Below are positions 1 through 8,639 of a stretch of DNA of 64,000 bases, piece after piece. Numbering within the stretch: position 1 is the stretch's first letter; each line of letters starts with the position of its first letter. Location of the stretch: assembly GCA_963837775.1 (NCBI GenBank), contig CAWIOX010000018.1, positions 62,001 to 126,000 on the forward strand. Reading direction: 5' to 3'. Both the position numbers and the translations under genes were made by a program. Below the pieces are notes generated by a model. That model saw nothing but the letters and a program-made list of their open reading frames with translations. It was not told the origin of the DNA and ran no database searches. The stretch comes from CAWIOX01 sp963837775 (GTDB lineage Bacteria > Pseudomonadota > Gammaproteobacteria > Burkholderiales > Burkholderiaceae_D).

Positions 1-461
1 CCGTTTTCATCTGCTGCCAGCGGTTCCAGGTCGCGCAGCTGGCTGTCGAGCAGGGCTGGCGGCATGAAATGATTGCTGCGCGCCTGCATGCGGGCCGCGA
101 TCAGGTCACGCGCGCCGTCGAGGTGCACGAACACCAGCGCCGGGTCGCCCTGGCGCAACAGGTCGCGATAACGCCGTTTCAGCGCCGAACAGGACAGCAC
201 CAGGCCGACGCCCTGTTGCTGCGCGGCGCGGATGCGCGACTGCAGGATCAGCAGCCAGTCCTGACGGTCGGCATCGTCGAGTGGAATCCCGGCCGCCATC
301 TTGGCGACGTTGGCGGCCGGGTGGTCGTGGTCGCCTTCCACATAGGCGACGCCCAGACGCTGCGCCAGGCGGCGCCCGATCTCGCTCTTGCCGCAGCCGC
401 TGACGCCCATCACGACCCAGCGCCGGGGCAGTTCGCCTGCCGTTGTTGTTTGATTGCTCAT
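1..461 (-). CDS. gntK: Gluconokinase (3' end cut by window edge)
   Basis: Phosphorylates gluconate to 6-phosphogluconate with ATP in the cytoplasm, feeding the Entner-Doudoroff or pentose phosphate route. The reading frame starts at ATG 461 and stays open to base 1, giving about 153 residues of a family usually 160-175 long, so only the tail is missing. The Walker A loop GVSGCGKS lies at residues 19-26. It is followed by the family signature GDHDHPAANVAKM, then PLDDADR, and later SCSALKRRYRD. The gene is divergent from a LacI-type regulator, with a palindromic operator between them, the usual arrangement of gluconate genes. Identification is firm. Confidence 0.93.
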   Translation of the reverse strand, partial: MSNQTTTAGELPRRWVVMGVSGCGKSEIGRRLAQRLGVAYVEGDHDHPAANVAKMAAGIPLDDADRQDWLLILQSRIRAAQQQGVGLVLSCSALKRRYRDLLRQGDPALVFVHLDGARDLIAARMQARSNHFMPPALLDSQLRDLEPLAADEN

Positions 462-516
462 TTTGAGTCCCGTGTGTTGGTGTGGTTCGCGCTGGCCTTG
501 CTACCATAAATGCGTT

Positions 517-534
517 AATGTTAGCGCTAACATT
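517..534. promoter_or_regulatory. Putative GntR operator, perfect palindrome
   Basis: AATGTTAGCGCTAACATT is a perfect 18-bp palindrome between gntK (start 461, minus) and the LacI-family gene (start 724, plus). It closely resembles the enterobacterial GntR operator type ATGTTA-N4-TAACAT. It lies 56 bp before the gntK start, so repression of gntK released by gluconate is the likely role, with possible autoregulation. Confidence 0.8.
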
Positions 535-723
535 GCGTGGATTTTAATCATTTCAAGCGCTTTGTAAAGCCATTTCGATGTCGCACTGCAGCATAAAAAC
601 TGCCGCTTTTATAGTCAGAATCCATTCGTGGAATTGGCCGCTTGCAGCCGGCGCGGGCCTTTCAGCGCAGTTTGAGCAGGCACGTATTGCAAGGCGCCGG
701 CGATTCCGGTACAACCCTCCATC

Positions 724-1746
724 ATGTCCATACGCAAACCCCGCCCCACCCGCTCCGGCAGCGTCACCCTGGCCGACATCGCGGCCCGCATCGGCACCAG
801 CGCGATCACGGTGTCGCGCGCGATCAATACGCCGCAGCTGGTGTCGCAGGCGCTGCGGGCCCAGATCGACGCCGTCATCGCCGAAACCGGTTACGTGCCG
901 AACCGTGCCGCGCGCGCGCTGGCCTGCGCCCGTTCCGACAGCGTCGCGGTGCTGGTGCCGTCGCTGTCGAATACGGTGTTCATCGAAATCCTGGCCGGGA
1001 TCCACGACGTGCTGCAGCCGCACGGCTACCGCACGCTGATCGGCGATACCCGCTATTCGGCCGCAGAGGAGGAAAGCCTGCTGCGGGCCTATCTGGAGCA
1101 CTCGCCGGACGGCTTGCTGATCACCGGTTTCGATCAAACCGAACTGACGCAGCAACTGATCGCCAGCAGCCGGATTCCGGTGGTGCACATGATGGAACTG
1201 GGCCGGGCCGACGCGTTTTCGGTCGGCCTGCAGCAGTTCGATGCGGGATTCGCGATGACCAGCCATCTGATCGAACGCGGCTACCGGCGCATCGGTTTCC
1301 TGGGCGCACAACTGGATCCGCGCGTGATGGAGCGGCTGGCCGGCTACCGCGCCGCCTTGCAGCAGGCCGGACTCAGCTATCCGGCCGGCGAGCTGCTGGA
1401 CCGCACGCCATCCTCGATCGGCCTCGGGGTGCAATTGCTGGACCAGCTGCTCAAGCAGGCGCCCGATTGCGACGCGCTGTTCTGCTGCAATGACGATCTG
1501 GCGCAGGGCGTGCTGTTCGAATGCCAGCGGCGCGCCATCCGCGTGCCGCAGCAACTGGCGGTGGCCGGCTTCAATGACCTGGCCGCCTCGGCCTGGATCA
1601 ATCCGCGCCTGACCACCATCGCCACCCCGCGCTACGCGATCGGCCACGCGGCCGCGACCATGCTGCTGCAAAGAATGGAAGGCCGGATGCCGGAACCGGC
1701 GCAGATCGATCTGGGCTATACGCTGGTGGTGCGCGAAAGCACCTGA
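724..1746 (+). CDS. gntR: LacI/GalR-family regulator, probable gluconate repressor
   Basis: DNA-binding repressor of 340 residues, normal for the family. The helix-turn-helix occupies about residues 15-36 (VTLADIAARIGTSAITVSRA), followed by the hinge (YVPNRAARAL) and a periplasmic-binding-protein-like effector domain with the FNDLAAS segment near residue 285. It is divergent from gluconokinase across a palindrome of GntR type, which makes gluconate or 6-phosphogluconate the likely effector. No strong Shine-Dalgarno precedes ATG 724. The start is chosen because the helix-turn-helix begins at the expected distance from it. Confidence 0.85.
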   Translation: MSIRKPRPTRSGSVTLADIAARIGTSAITVSRAINTPQLVSQALRAQIDAVIAETGYVPNRAARALACARSDSVAVLVPSLSNTVFIEILAGIHDVLQPHGYRTLIGDTRYSAAEEESLLRAYLEHSPDGLLITGFDQTELTQQLIASSRIPVVHMMELGRADAFSVGLQQFDAGFAMTSHLIERGYRRIGFLGAQLDPRVMERLAGYRAALQQAGLSYPAGELLDRTPSSIGLGVQLLDQLLKQAPDCDALFCCNDDLAQGVLFECQRRAIRVPQQLAVAGFNDLAASAWINPRLTTIATPRYAIGHAAATMLLQRMEGRMPEPAQIDLGYTLVVREST

Positions 1747-1909
1747 GCGGGGCTACGATAATTGCTATTTTAAAATTGCTTGCTTGCTGCCTGGTAAGCG
1801 CTCTGTCAACTTGTCTGTGCCGGACCGTGAACATGCACTGCAGCCAAGTTGGCTATAATTGCGCGATTGTTTTCCCCTTCTGCCCATCAAATCATCGGAC
1901 TCCTTAGCT

Positions 1910-3106
1910 TTGACTGTAAAAAAACGACATGTCTTTTATATAAGCGGATTCGACCCCCGGGGTGCGGCATTTTACCGGCGGCTTTATCAGACGGAGTCCG
2001 CCAAGCAATCTGCCGTCGGTGGCGTCAATATGACGGTCGGACCGCGCCAGCGCTCGTCCGGCGTCTCCAGCAGCTGGCAGATCCAGTCGGAGAGCGACAA
2101 TCGGCAGGTTGAGACCCAATATGAGTTCCTGCACTGGGACGATATTGTGCGTGATCACTGGACCCGCAATGAAGTGCGGGTTCTGGGTAATTATTTCCGT
2201 GCGGCATGGACCTACCTGTCCACCGGCGCGCTATCGGGTGTCCTGAAAGCTTCCTGGCCCCCCTTCGTCACTTCGCTGTTCCCATTGGTAATCCTGTTGC
2301 TGGTACTGGGCTTTGCAATGAGTGCCGCTATCGGCGTGCAGCAACTGGCATTGCTTGCCAACATGCCGCGCTGGATGGGTGTGGTCGCCGGCCTGGGTGC
2401 TTTCGGTCTGCTGGTTCAGTGCGGACGTTTGCTTGAACGCCGGATGAACAGTTATTGGTTATTGCGGATTTATGCATTCTCGGCACAACAGGGACTCGGC
2501 CAGTTGCCCGATCTGGATGCGCGGCTCGGTGAACTGGCCAGCCATATCGTGACGCAAGCCAGTGGCTCTGACGCGGACGAGATACTGATTGTCGGGCACA
2601 GCACAGGCACCATCATGGCCACCAGCGTGATGGCGCGGGTGCTGGCAATGCGCCCCGGATTCCTGAGCCAAGGCCCCCGCATCAGCCTGTTGACGCTGGG
2701 GCAATGCATTCCGATTGTCAGCCTGCTGCCGCAAGCGCAGCAGTACCGCGATGCGTTGTCCACGCTGGCGCGGGCAGAACAACTTGACTGGATCGATTTC
2801 ACTGCGCCCACTGATGGCGCCTGTTTCGCTCTGGTCGATCCGATCGCGGTATCCGGCATCGCGCAGCTAAATCCGCAAGAACCCAAGCCAAAGCTGTTGT
2901 CCCCGCGCTTTGCCAGATTGTTTGCAGCGGAAACCTATGCCAAATTCAGGCGTAACTGGTACCGGAATCACTTTCAGTACCTCATGGCCAGCGAAAAAGC
3001 CGGTGAGTATGACTACTTTGCCATCACGGCGGGCCATCTCACTCTGGCGGAGCGCCACCAATCACAAGCATCTGTCCAACACTACAAACGGCCGAAAGTA
3101 TTTTAA
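1910..3106 (+). CDS. Membrane-anchored alpha/beta-hydrolase-like protein
   Basis: Protein of about 398 residues with no named function that I recognise. A conserved-looking N-terminal stretch HVFYISGFDPRG opens the frame. Two adjoining hydrophobic segments lie near residues 115-175. A nucleophile-elbow motif GHSTG sits at about 229-233, as in lipases and esterases of the alpha/beta-hydrolase fold, and a late AGH could supply the catalytic histidine. No ATG lies upstream in frame, so TTG at 1910 is the best start; a TTG at 1859 is possible. A TATAAT sits at 1854-1859. The stop codon overlaps the P450 start by one base (TAATG), so the two are translationally coupled and probably act on the same substrate. 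Confidence 0.6.
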   Translation: MTVKKRHVFYISGFDPRGAAFYRRLYQTESAKQSAVGGVNMTVGPRQRSSGVSSSWQIQSESDNRQVETQYEFLHWDDIVRDHWTRNEVRVLGNYFRAAWTYLSTGALSGVLKASWPPFVTSLFPLVILLLVLGFAMSAAIGVQQLALLANMPRWMGVVAGLGAFGLLVQCGRLLERRMNSYWLLRIYAFSAQQGLGQLPDLDARLGELASHIVTQASGSDADEILIVGHSTGTIMATSVMARVLAMRPGFLSQGPRISLLTLGQCIPIVSLLPQAQQYRDALSTLARAEQLDWIDFTAPTDGACFALVDPIAVSGIAQLNPQEPKPKLLSPRFARLFAAETYAKFRRNWYRNHFQYLMASEKAGEYDYFAITAGHLTLAERHQSQASVQHYKRPKVF

Positions 3107-4500
3107 TGAGTCGATTCTGTCCGGTTTATCCGAAACCAGCCAAAAACAAAGCGTCCTTATTAGGCATGTTTTTCGGCAAGCGCCGCTCCTGGCTCGATGG
3201 CTTGTATGAGCGCAGTTATCGCATGCAAATGGGCGAGGTCCATTTGCCTGGGTTGGATCTGTACATGGTCAACGAGCCAAAACTGGTACGCCGGGTCCTG
3301 GTCGAGGAATCGGATATTTTTCCGAAGCACGACTTGCTGGGCAAGGCGCTCGAACCTTTATTGGGCGAAAGCATCTTCACCACCAACGGCGAGCAATGGC
3401 AGCGTCAGCGCGACATGATGGATAAGTCGTTCGAACAGACCCGTCTGAAGGTTGTTTTCCCGCTGATGAACGCCGCCGCTACCGCCATGCAGGAACGCAT
3501 GGATGCGCTGCCGGACGGAACGCTCACCGATCTCGATCTGGAAATGACCCACGTCACCGCAGACATCATCTTCCGCACCATTCTCTCGATTCCGCTGGAA
3601 GGCGAGGACGCGCGCACCATTTTTCAGGCCTTCACGCGTTTCCAGGAAATGGCCCCGCGGCTATTGACTCCCGTTATTTTCCGTTTTCCGCGCTGGCTCA
3701 CCCCCTGGTTCACCGCCTACAAAAGCAAGCGTGCGGCAAAGGAAATCCGCAGTGTTCTGGAACGCTTTATACGCAGCCGCTTCGACGCCTATCATCAGGG
3801 CAATCCAGGCGCTCATGACGACATCCTCTCATCGCTGCTGGCGGCAGTCGATCCGGTTAGCGGCAAGGGCTTCAGCTTCGATGAACTGGTCGATCAGGTC
3901 GCGATGCTGTTTCTGGCTGGCCACGAAACCTCGGCCAGTGCACTGGCCTGGTCCTTGTATCTGATCTCGATGAGTCCGGACATTCAGCAGCGCATGCACA
4001 CTGAAGCCGTCGCCGTCATGGGGAACGCGACACCAAAATATGCGGATATCAAAAACATGGAGCTGATCCGCAATGTATTCCGCGAAACATTGCGGCTATA
4101 TCCGCCAGTCGGTTTCTTCGCACGGCAGGCGACCAAAACCCAGCAGATGCGCGATAAGACCGTGCCTGCAAACGCCTCGATTGTTATCGCCCCGTGGCTG
4201 ATACACCGCCATCGCGACTTATGGGAGCGGCCTGATGAATTCGACCCTGATCGCTACAGCGCCGACAGCGCCAAGGAGTCCCTCAAGTGCGCCTACCTGC
4301 CGTTCGGCCTGGGACCCCGGGTGTGCATGGGTGCCTCTTTCGCGCTGCAGGAAGCCGGACTGATACTGGGTACGCTGGTCAGGCGCTATCGTTTCGAACC
4401 GGTGCAAGGCAACACGCCGCAACCGGTAGGCAGGCTTACTATCCGTTCCGAAAACGGCATCCGGATGGCCGTTTTCAAGCGCAAAGTGAATCCGATGTAA
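3106..4500 (+). CDS. Cytochrome P450
   Basis: Haem-thiolate monooxygenase of 464 residues, the usual bacterial length. The I-helix oxygen-binding motif AGHETS is at residues 271-276, the ExxR pair at E327/R330, and the haem-ligand loop FGLGPRVCMG has the cysteine near residue 407. No membrane anchor is obvious, so it is probably cytoplasmic and depends on separate redox partners, none of which is encoded nearby. It overlaps the preceding hydrolase-like gene by one base. The substrate cannot be told from sequence; fatty acids or other lipids would fit a hydrolase partner, but this is inference. Confidence 0.92.
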   Translation: MSRFCPVYPKPAKNKASLLGMFFGKRRSWLDGLYERSYRMQMGEVHLPGLDLYMVNEPKLVRRVLVEESDIFPKHDLLGKALEPLLGESIFTTNGEQWQRQRDMMDKSFEQTRLKVVFPLMNAAATAMQERMDALPDGTLTDLDLEMTHVTADIIFRTILSIPLEGEDARTIFQAFTRFQEMAPRLLTPVIFRFPRWLTPWFTAYKSKRAAKEIRSVLERFIRSRFDAYHQGNPGAHDDILSSLLAAVDPVSGKGFSFDELVDQVAMLFLAGHETSASALAWSLYLISMSPDIQQRMHTEAVAVMGNATPKYADIKNMELIRNVFRETLRLYPPVGFFARQATKTQQMRDKTVPANASIVIAPWLIHRHRDLWERPDEFDPDRYSADSAKESLKCAYLPFGLGPRVCMGASFALQEAGLILGTLVRRYRFEPVQGNTPQPVGRLTIRSENGIRMAVFKRKVNPM

Positions 4501-4607
4501 CGCAGGACAATGACACAGGATGCACTCAAACAGGATTAGCTCAAGGCCGCCGGCGCGTTGCCTTCTGAGTACATTTTATGCACCCCGACTGAAACAAGAG
4601 AGATATC

Positions 4608-4952
4608 GTGAAAGAAAGACTCGTTGGATTTTTATTGATGACCATGATCGTCCCGCTGGCGTTGTTTGGCTACCTGATCATCGTTTATGTCGGTTTTGCC
4701 GGGAAAACTGAACGTGGTCGCGCCGGCGTGCGGGCGCTCGACCATTTCGTCAATGCCACCGTATTCAATGGTTACGCATGGGAATCCGTTTCATCGCATG
4801 CGTGGCGGATGCGCGATAAGCGCTGGGCAAAAGCCGTCATCTGGTTGACCGACCACGTCCAGCCGAATCATTGCTGCCGTGCCAATAAACGAGAGCAACC
4901 ACTGGTGGATTTTGTGCTCAATAAGGGATTGGAAAAACGCACCATACATTAG
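4608..4952 (+). CDS. Small membrane protein, unknown function
   Basis: A 114-residue protein with one N-terminal transmembrane segment (about residues 7-31, FLLMTMIVPLALFGYLIIVY) and a basic, Trp-rich C-terminal half. The stretch SSHAWRMRDKRWAKAVIWLTD recalls small phage and host proteins of unknown function that carry a similar SxRxWRxR...W pattern near a twin Cys. A GAGAG-like ribosome site precedes ATG 4608. It follows the P450 gene by about 107 bp. No function assigned. Confidence 0.5.
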   Translation: MKERLVGFLLMTMIVPLALFGYLIIVYVGFAGKTERGRAGVRALDHFVNATVFNGYAWESVSSHAWRMRDKRWAKAVIWLTDHVQPNHCCRANKREQPLVDFVLNKGLEKRTIH

Positions 4953-5106
4953 GGCTATGTAATATGCGCTTGCATGGAGTGCAGGTGATCCATCTTCTTG
5001 GAGTCAAGGCGCGTCCAATCTTTGGGTTCTCAAGCAATCGTTTATTTTGACGGCATAATGATCAACGCTATTTACCCGCAGCCATAACAACCATGAGACA
5101 TGATCA

Positions 5107-5535
5107 ATGAGTCCTGATTTGCAAGCTGGCATCACTTTCGAGTGGCGCTACACCATCCCCGAGCGCGTGACCGTGCCGAACCTGTATCACGACACCGCGT
5201 TCTGCCGCGAGATGCCGGATGTGCTGGCCACCGGTTACATGGTGGGCCTGATGGAGCTGGCCTGTGTCAATGGCATCATGCAGTACATGGATTGGCCGCG
5301 CGAACAGAGCCTGGGCACGATGGTGCACTTCAGGCATCTGGCGGCGACCCCGCATGGGATGACGCTGCACATCAAGGGCGAAGTGATCGCAGTCGAGGGG
5401 CGCCGCATCGAGTTCCGGGTCGAAGCGTGGGACGGAGTGGACAAGATTGCCGAAGGCACGCATGAACGCATGGTGATCCTGCCGGAGCGCTTCAACGCCA
5501 AACTGGCGCAGAAGAAAGCGCGGTTGCCGGCATGA
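5107..5535 (+). CDS. Hotdog-fold thioesterase, fluoroacetyl-CoA thioesterase-like
   Basis: 142 residues, the size of single hotdog domains. The pattern of an N-terminal strand, then ATGYMVGLMELACVNGIM (central helix), then SLGTMVHFRHLAATPHGM and EFRVEAWDGVDKIAEGTHER matches the FlK-like acyl-CoA thioesterase group, in which the ExxC/T..H region of the central helix and the GT-H element are catalytic. It probably hydrolyses a short acyl-CoA in the cytoplasm; the natural substrate is unknown. The stop overlaps the start of the DUF1289 gene (ATGA), suggesting an operon. Confidence 0.8.
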   Translation: MSPDLQAGITFEWRYTIPERVTVPNLYHDTAFCREMPDVLATGYMVGLMELACVNGIMQYMDWPREQSLGTMVHFRHLAATPHGMTLHIKGEVIAVEGRRIEFRVEAWDGVDKIAEGTHERMVILPERFNAKLAQKKARLPA

Positions 5536-5832
5536 AGGTGAGCGTGCTGGATTTCGATCCGGAAACCCATGCCGGCCCGCTGCCGTCGCCCTGCATCAAT
5601 GTGTGCCAGATGGATGCATGCATCCGCCCTGTGCCAGGGCTGCTGGCGCACCATCCCGGAAATCGTCGCATGGGGCACAGCCGGCGAAGCCGAGAAGCGC
5701 GCGATCTGGCTGCGAAATCAAGCGCCGCATAAGCGCACAGGACAGGGAATAGAAAATGAGAAAAATGAAAAATCCGGAAATGAACATGCAGTTTTACAAG
5801 CCGGAAACCAGCGTCACCGGCCCGGCCTATAG
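5532..5832 (+). pseudogene. DUF1289 family protein, frameshifted
   Basis: Two overlapping frames each carry half of a DUF1289 protein. The first frame (ATG 5532) gives PSPCINVCQMD. The second gives LCQGCWRTIPEIVAWGTAGEAEKRAIW, so the four cysteines and the WG..EKRAIW signature are split across frames. A one-base insertion near 5614-5622, within a repeated ATGC, accounts for it: removing one base yields an unbroken MDAASALCQGC junction. As read, the first frame stops at 5732. DUF1289 proteins are small, Cys-rich and of unknown function. The breakage may be a sequence error. Confidence 0.75.
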
Positions 5833-6234
5833 CCTGTGGTTCAAGTGTCTGGCGACCACGGTCACCCTGTTGCTGGCGGCTTACGGGCTGCGGGTGGTGA
5901 GCAATTTTCCGCTGATGCAATACGGCTTCGGCATCAAGGCGCTGCTGGCGGGTTCGGCCGTGATGTTGCTGGTCAGTTATTACTGGTTCCTGAAATCGAC
6001 CATCACCATCGATGCGACCGGCATCACCCAGACCTGGATGTACAACCGGCAGGTTGCATGGCGCGATGTGCGCAGCGCGAAGATGATCGGCATCCCGTAT
6101 CCTGGTATAGCAAAATTTTTCCGCCGCGGATGGTGGTGCGCACCGGCAATGCCTACGCGACGTTTAACGGCGGATCGCAAGCGGTGCTGGTCGAGTTCGC
6201 CAAGATCTCGCTGGCGTTCCAGATGAAGCCATGA
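5756..6234 (+). pseudogene. Small membrane protein with PH-like domain, frameshifted
   Basis: The first frame gives two transmembrane segments (about residues 30-50 and 60-80) and then STITIDATGITQTWMYNRQVAWRDV, a bacterial PH-like pattern. The C-terminal half (FPPRMVVRTGNAYATFNGG ... SLAFQMKP) continues in another frame, so one base is missing or extra near 6094-6112, next to a short A/T run. As read, the first frame ends at 6226 with low-complexity Arg-rich sequence typical of a wrong frame. The corrected stop at 6232-6234 overlaps the start of the metallo-hydrolase gene (ATGA). Function unknown. Confidence 0.6.
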
Positions 6235-7151
6235 CCATGCAAACAGACTTGCCGATGTCGATGCAGGTATTGCAGCGCGGCTGGCTGTCGTCCAATAATA
6301 TCCTGTTCATCGGGCGCGACCAGACCGCGCTGGTCGATAGCGGTTATCTGACCCATGCAGCGCAGACCGTGGCGCTGGTCAGGCACGGCTTGCAGGGGCG
6401 GCCGCTGGACCGCCTGATCAATACCCATCTGCATTCCGATCATTGCGGCGGCAACGCCGCGTTGCAGCGCGAATATGCGTGCCGCACCACGATACCGGCC
6501 TCCGAGGCCGACCAGGTGCGCTGCTGGGATGAAGCGGCGCTGACCTTTGCCGCCACCGGCCAGCAATGCGCGCGCTTCGGTTTCGACGATACGCTGCAGG
6601 CGGGCGATACGCTGACGCTGGGCGACATGCAGTGGCAGGCGCTGGGCGCGCCCGGGCATGATCCGCATTCGCTGATCCTGTATTGCGCGCAAGAACGGTT
6701 GCTGATCTCGGCCGATGCCTTGTGGGAAAACGGCTTCGGCGTGATCTTTCCCGAACTCGATGGCGAATCGGGTTTCGCCGAGGCCAGGGCGACGCTGGAA
6801 CTGATTGCCGGCCTCGATCTGCGCCTGGTGATTCCCGGCCACGGCGCGCCGTTTACCGATGTGCGCAAGGCGCTGGATTTCGCGTTTGCGCGGATCGACT
6901 ATCTGGCCGCCGATCCGCTGCGCAATGCGCAGAACGCGGTCAAGGTCTTGCTGAAATTCCTGCTGCTGGAGCGCCAGCAGATCGCACTGGCCGAGGTGCC
7001 GCGGCTGTTGTCGGAGATCCGCCTGTTCGCCGAATCCAACCGGCGTTACCTGCAGCAGCCGCCAGCGGCATTGGCGCAATGGGCAATCAGCCAGCTGCTC
7101 AGGGCAGGGGCGGCGACCATCGCCGGCGACCTGCTGGTCAATCGCGATTGA
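6231..7151 (+). CDS. Metallo-beta-lactamase-fold hydrolase
   Basis: 306 residues. The metal-binding motif THLHSDHCGG lies around residues 64-73, with GAPGHDPHS near 142-150, SADALWENG near 160, and a C-terminal PGHGAPF, together the ligand set of a binuclear zinc hydrolase. No signal peptide, so cytoplasmic. The family includes glyoxalase II-like and other thioester or ester hydrolases, and the exact substrate is unknown. It overlaps the preceding membrane gene (ATGA). After its stop the next gene is convergent. Confidence 0.85.
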   Translation: MTMQTDLPMSMQVLQRGWLSSNNILFIGRDQTALVDSGYLTHAAQTVALVRHGLQGRPLDRLINTHLHSDHCGGNAALQREYACRTTIPASEADQVRCWDEAALTFAATGQQCARFGFDDTLQAGDTLTLGDMQWQALGAPGHDPHSLILYCAQERLLISADALWENGFGVIFPELDGESGFAEARATLELIAGLDLRLVIPGHGAPFTDVRKALDFAFARIDYLAADPLRNAQNAVKVLLKFLLLERQQIALAEVPRLLSEIRLFAESNRRYLQQPPAALAQWAISQLLRAGAATIAGDLLVNRD

Positions 7152-7184
7152 GCATGCCTGCCTGAATTTCCCGGGCTGAAATTT

Positions 7185-8012
7185 TCAACTATTTTTCCGC
7201 CGCGCCAATGCTTTGGTGGCTTCGGCCAGGCTTGCATAGAGTCGTCCGGCAGGCGGGTCCCATGCATCGACTGCCTGCTGTTGCCTGGCGACCGTCGCCA
7301 GATCGCCGCGCGCGATGGGACCGGTCAGCGCCTGCGCCGGCCCCAGCCGGAAGACATTGCTGACGGTTTCGCGCACCAGCGGCTCGGCCATCTGGCGCGC
7401 CAGATGCTCAGGAATTCCAGCCGCAACATAGGCGTTCAGCGCAACATCCATCAAGGTCACCAGGTAGTTGCAGGCGAATACGGAGGCCGCATGGTACAGC
7501 GTCTTGGTATCGGCTTGCAGCGCGATGACCTGTGCGCCGATGGCGTTGAGCGCCGGTTCCAGCAATGCGACAGCACGCGGGTCGCCTTCGAGGCCGCAAA
7601 ATGTGCCGTTGAAGTGCCGGGCGACTGCTGCGGTATCGGCGAAACTGCGTACCGGGTGTGCGCTCGCCACTGCAGCACCCAGAGGCGGATAGCGGACAAC
7701 AGAGCGGCCGACGATAAGGCGCCGCTGCAATGGAATAGCACGCTATCCGCACCGATCTGCCCGCCTGCGGCCAGTTCTGCACAGCACAGCGCAATCTGGT
7801 CGTCCGGCACCGCCAGCATGGTCACATCTGCCGCACGCAGATCCTGATAGCGGGAAACGGCGGTGCCGGCGGCCGATGAAGGCGATGGCCCCGGCGCTGC
7901 TTGCGGCTGAACGGTTCAGCACATCCTGCACCAGGAATACTTCGTGACTTGCAAACAGCTGCGCGAACACGCGTCCGACCCGGCCGGCGCCGATGATGTT
8001 CAGGGTTTTCAT
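7185..8012 (-). pseudogene. DUF2520 Rossmann-fold protein, two frameshifts
   Basis: Starts at ATG 8012 with the dinucleotide-binding motif IIGAGRVG. The frame then shifts near 7872 (extra base in a GGCCGCCGG context) into a second frame carrying DVTMLAVPDDQIA and LFHCSGALSS. Near 7688 it shifts back to the original frame carrying PLGAAVASAHPVRSFAD and the all-helical C-terminal domain (HAASVFACNYLVTLMD). Together these reconstruct an almost complete F420-like or ProC-like oxidoreductase of the DUF2520 family, about 275 residues. Two opposing indels in 180 bp with perfectly kept protein sequence are hard to explain by decay and point to sequence error. Confidence 0.75.
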
Positions 8013-8058
8013 CAAGATATTTCTTCCATTCGCCGTGCTTAAGTGCTCGCTGGCCCGT

Positions 8059-8637
8059 TTAAAATCCTGAGCCAGGCAAGGCCAGGAACGCAAGCTCTTC
8101 TGCAGTCGAGGTTCGTCCGAGGATCTGGTTACGGTGCGGAAAGCGCCCGAAGCGCGCGACGATATCGTGGTGGCGCACTGCATAATCGAGCGCACCCGCG
8201 AACTCTCCGGTTTCTGCCTGCAGCTGGCGGAACAGGGCGAGCGAGCGTTGCTGCATCGCGAGGTCTTCCGCATGCATGAAAGGCATGTAGACGAAATAAC
8301 GCTGCTCCGGCGGCAGCAGGCGATCCGTTCCCGCCGCCACCATTTGCTGTGCGCTGGCCAACGCCAGTGCATCGCCGCAGAAGGCGCCAGCAGTATCGCG
8401 CAGGGTATTGCGGGTGAACTGGTCCAGCAGCAGGATGCGCGCCAGTGCCCCTTGTGGCGAGCGATCCCATTGCTGCAGGCCGCCGGCCAGCGCCTGCCCG
8501 ATCAGCGTGCCGAAACGCTCGCGTATCTGTGCATCGAATGCCGGATCCTTCTTGAACCATGCGGCGCGTGATGCACCACCTCCGGCCGCGCCGGCGGGCG
8601 GAAACCAGAAATCCAGTATCGCTTGCCATGCCATCAT
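8059..8637 (-). CDS. DUF924 family protein
   Basis: 192 residues, the usual size. It begins WQAILDFWFP and carries WFKKDPAFDAQIRERFG, then LARILLLDQFTRN, RYFVYMPFMHAEDLAMQQRSLALF and FGRFPHRNQILGR, all hallmark segments of DUF924, an all-helical TPR-like family. Biochemical role unknown. It is two bases downstream of the Crp/Fnr regulator stop, so the two form one operon. Confidence 0.85.
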   Translation of the reverse strand: MMAWQAILDFWFPPAGAAGGGASRAAWFKKDPAFDAQIRERFGTLIGQALAGGLQQWDRSPQGALARILLLDQFTRNTLRDTAGAFCGDALALASAQQMVAAGTDRLLPPEQRYFVYMPFMHAEDLAMQQRSLALFRQLQAETGEFAGALDYAVRHHDIVARFGRFPHRNQILGRTSTAEELAFLALPGSGF

Positions 8638-8639
8638 GA

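Noticed and set aside
4608..4952. Prophage remnant suggested by the small Trp/Arg-rich membrane protein
   Set aside because: No integrase, attachment site or other phage gene nearby.
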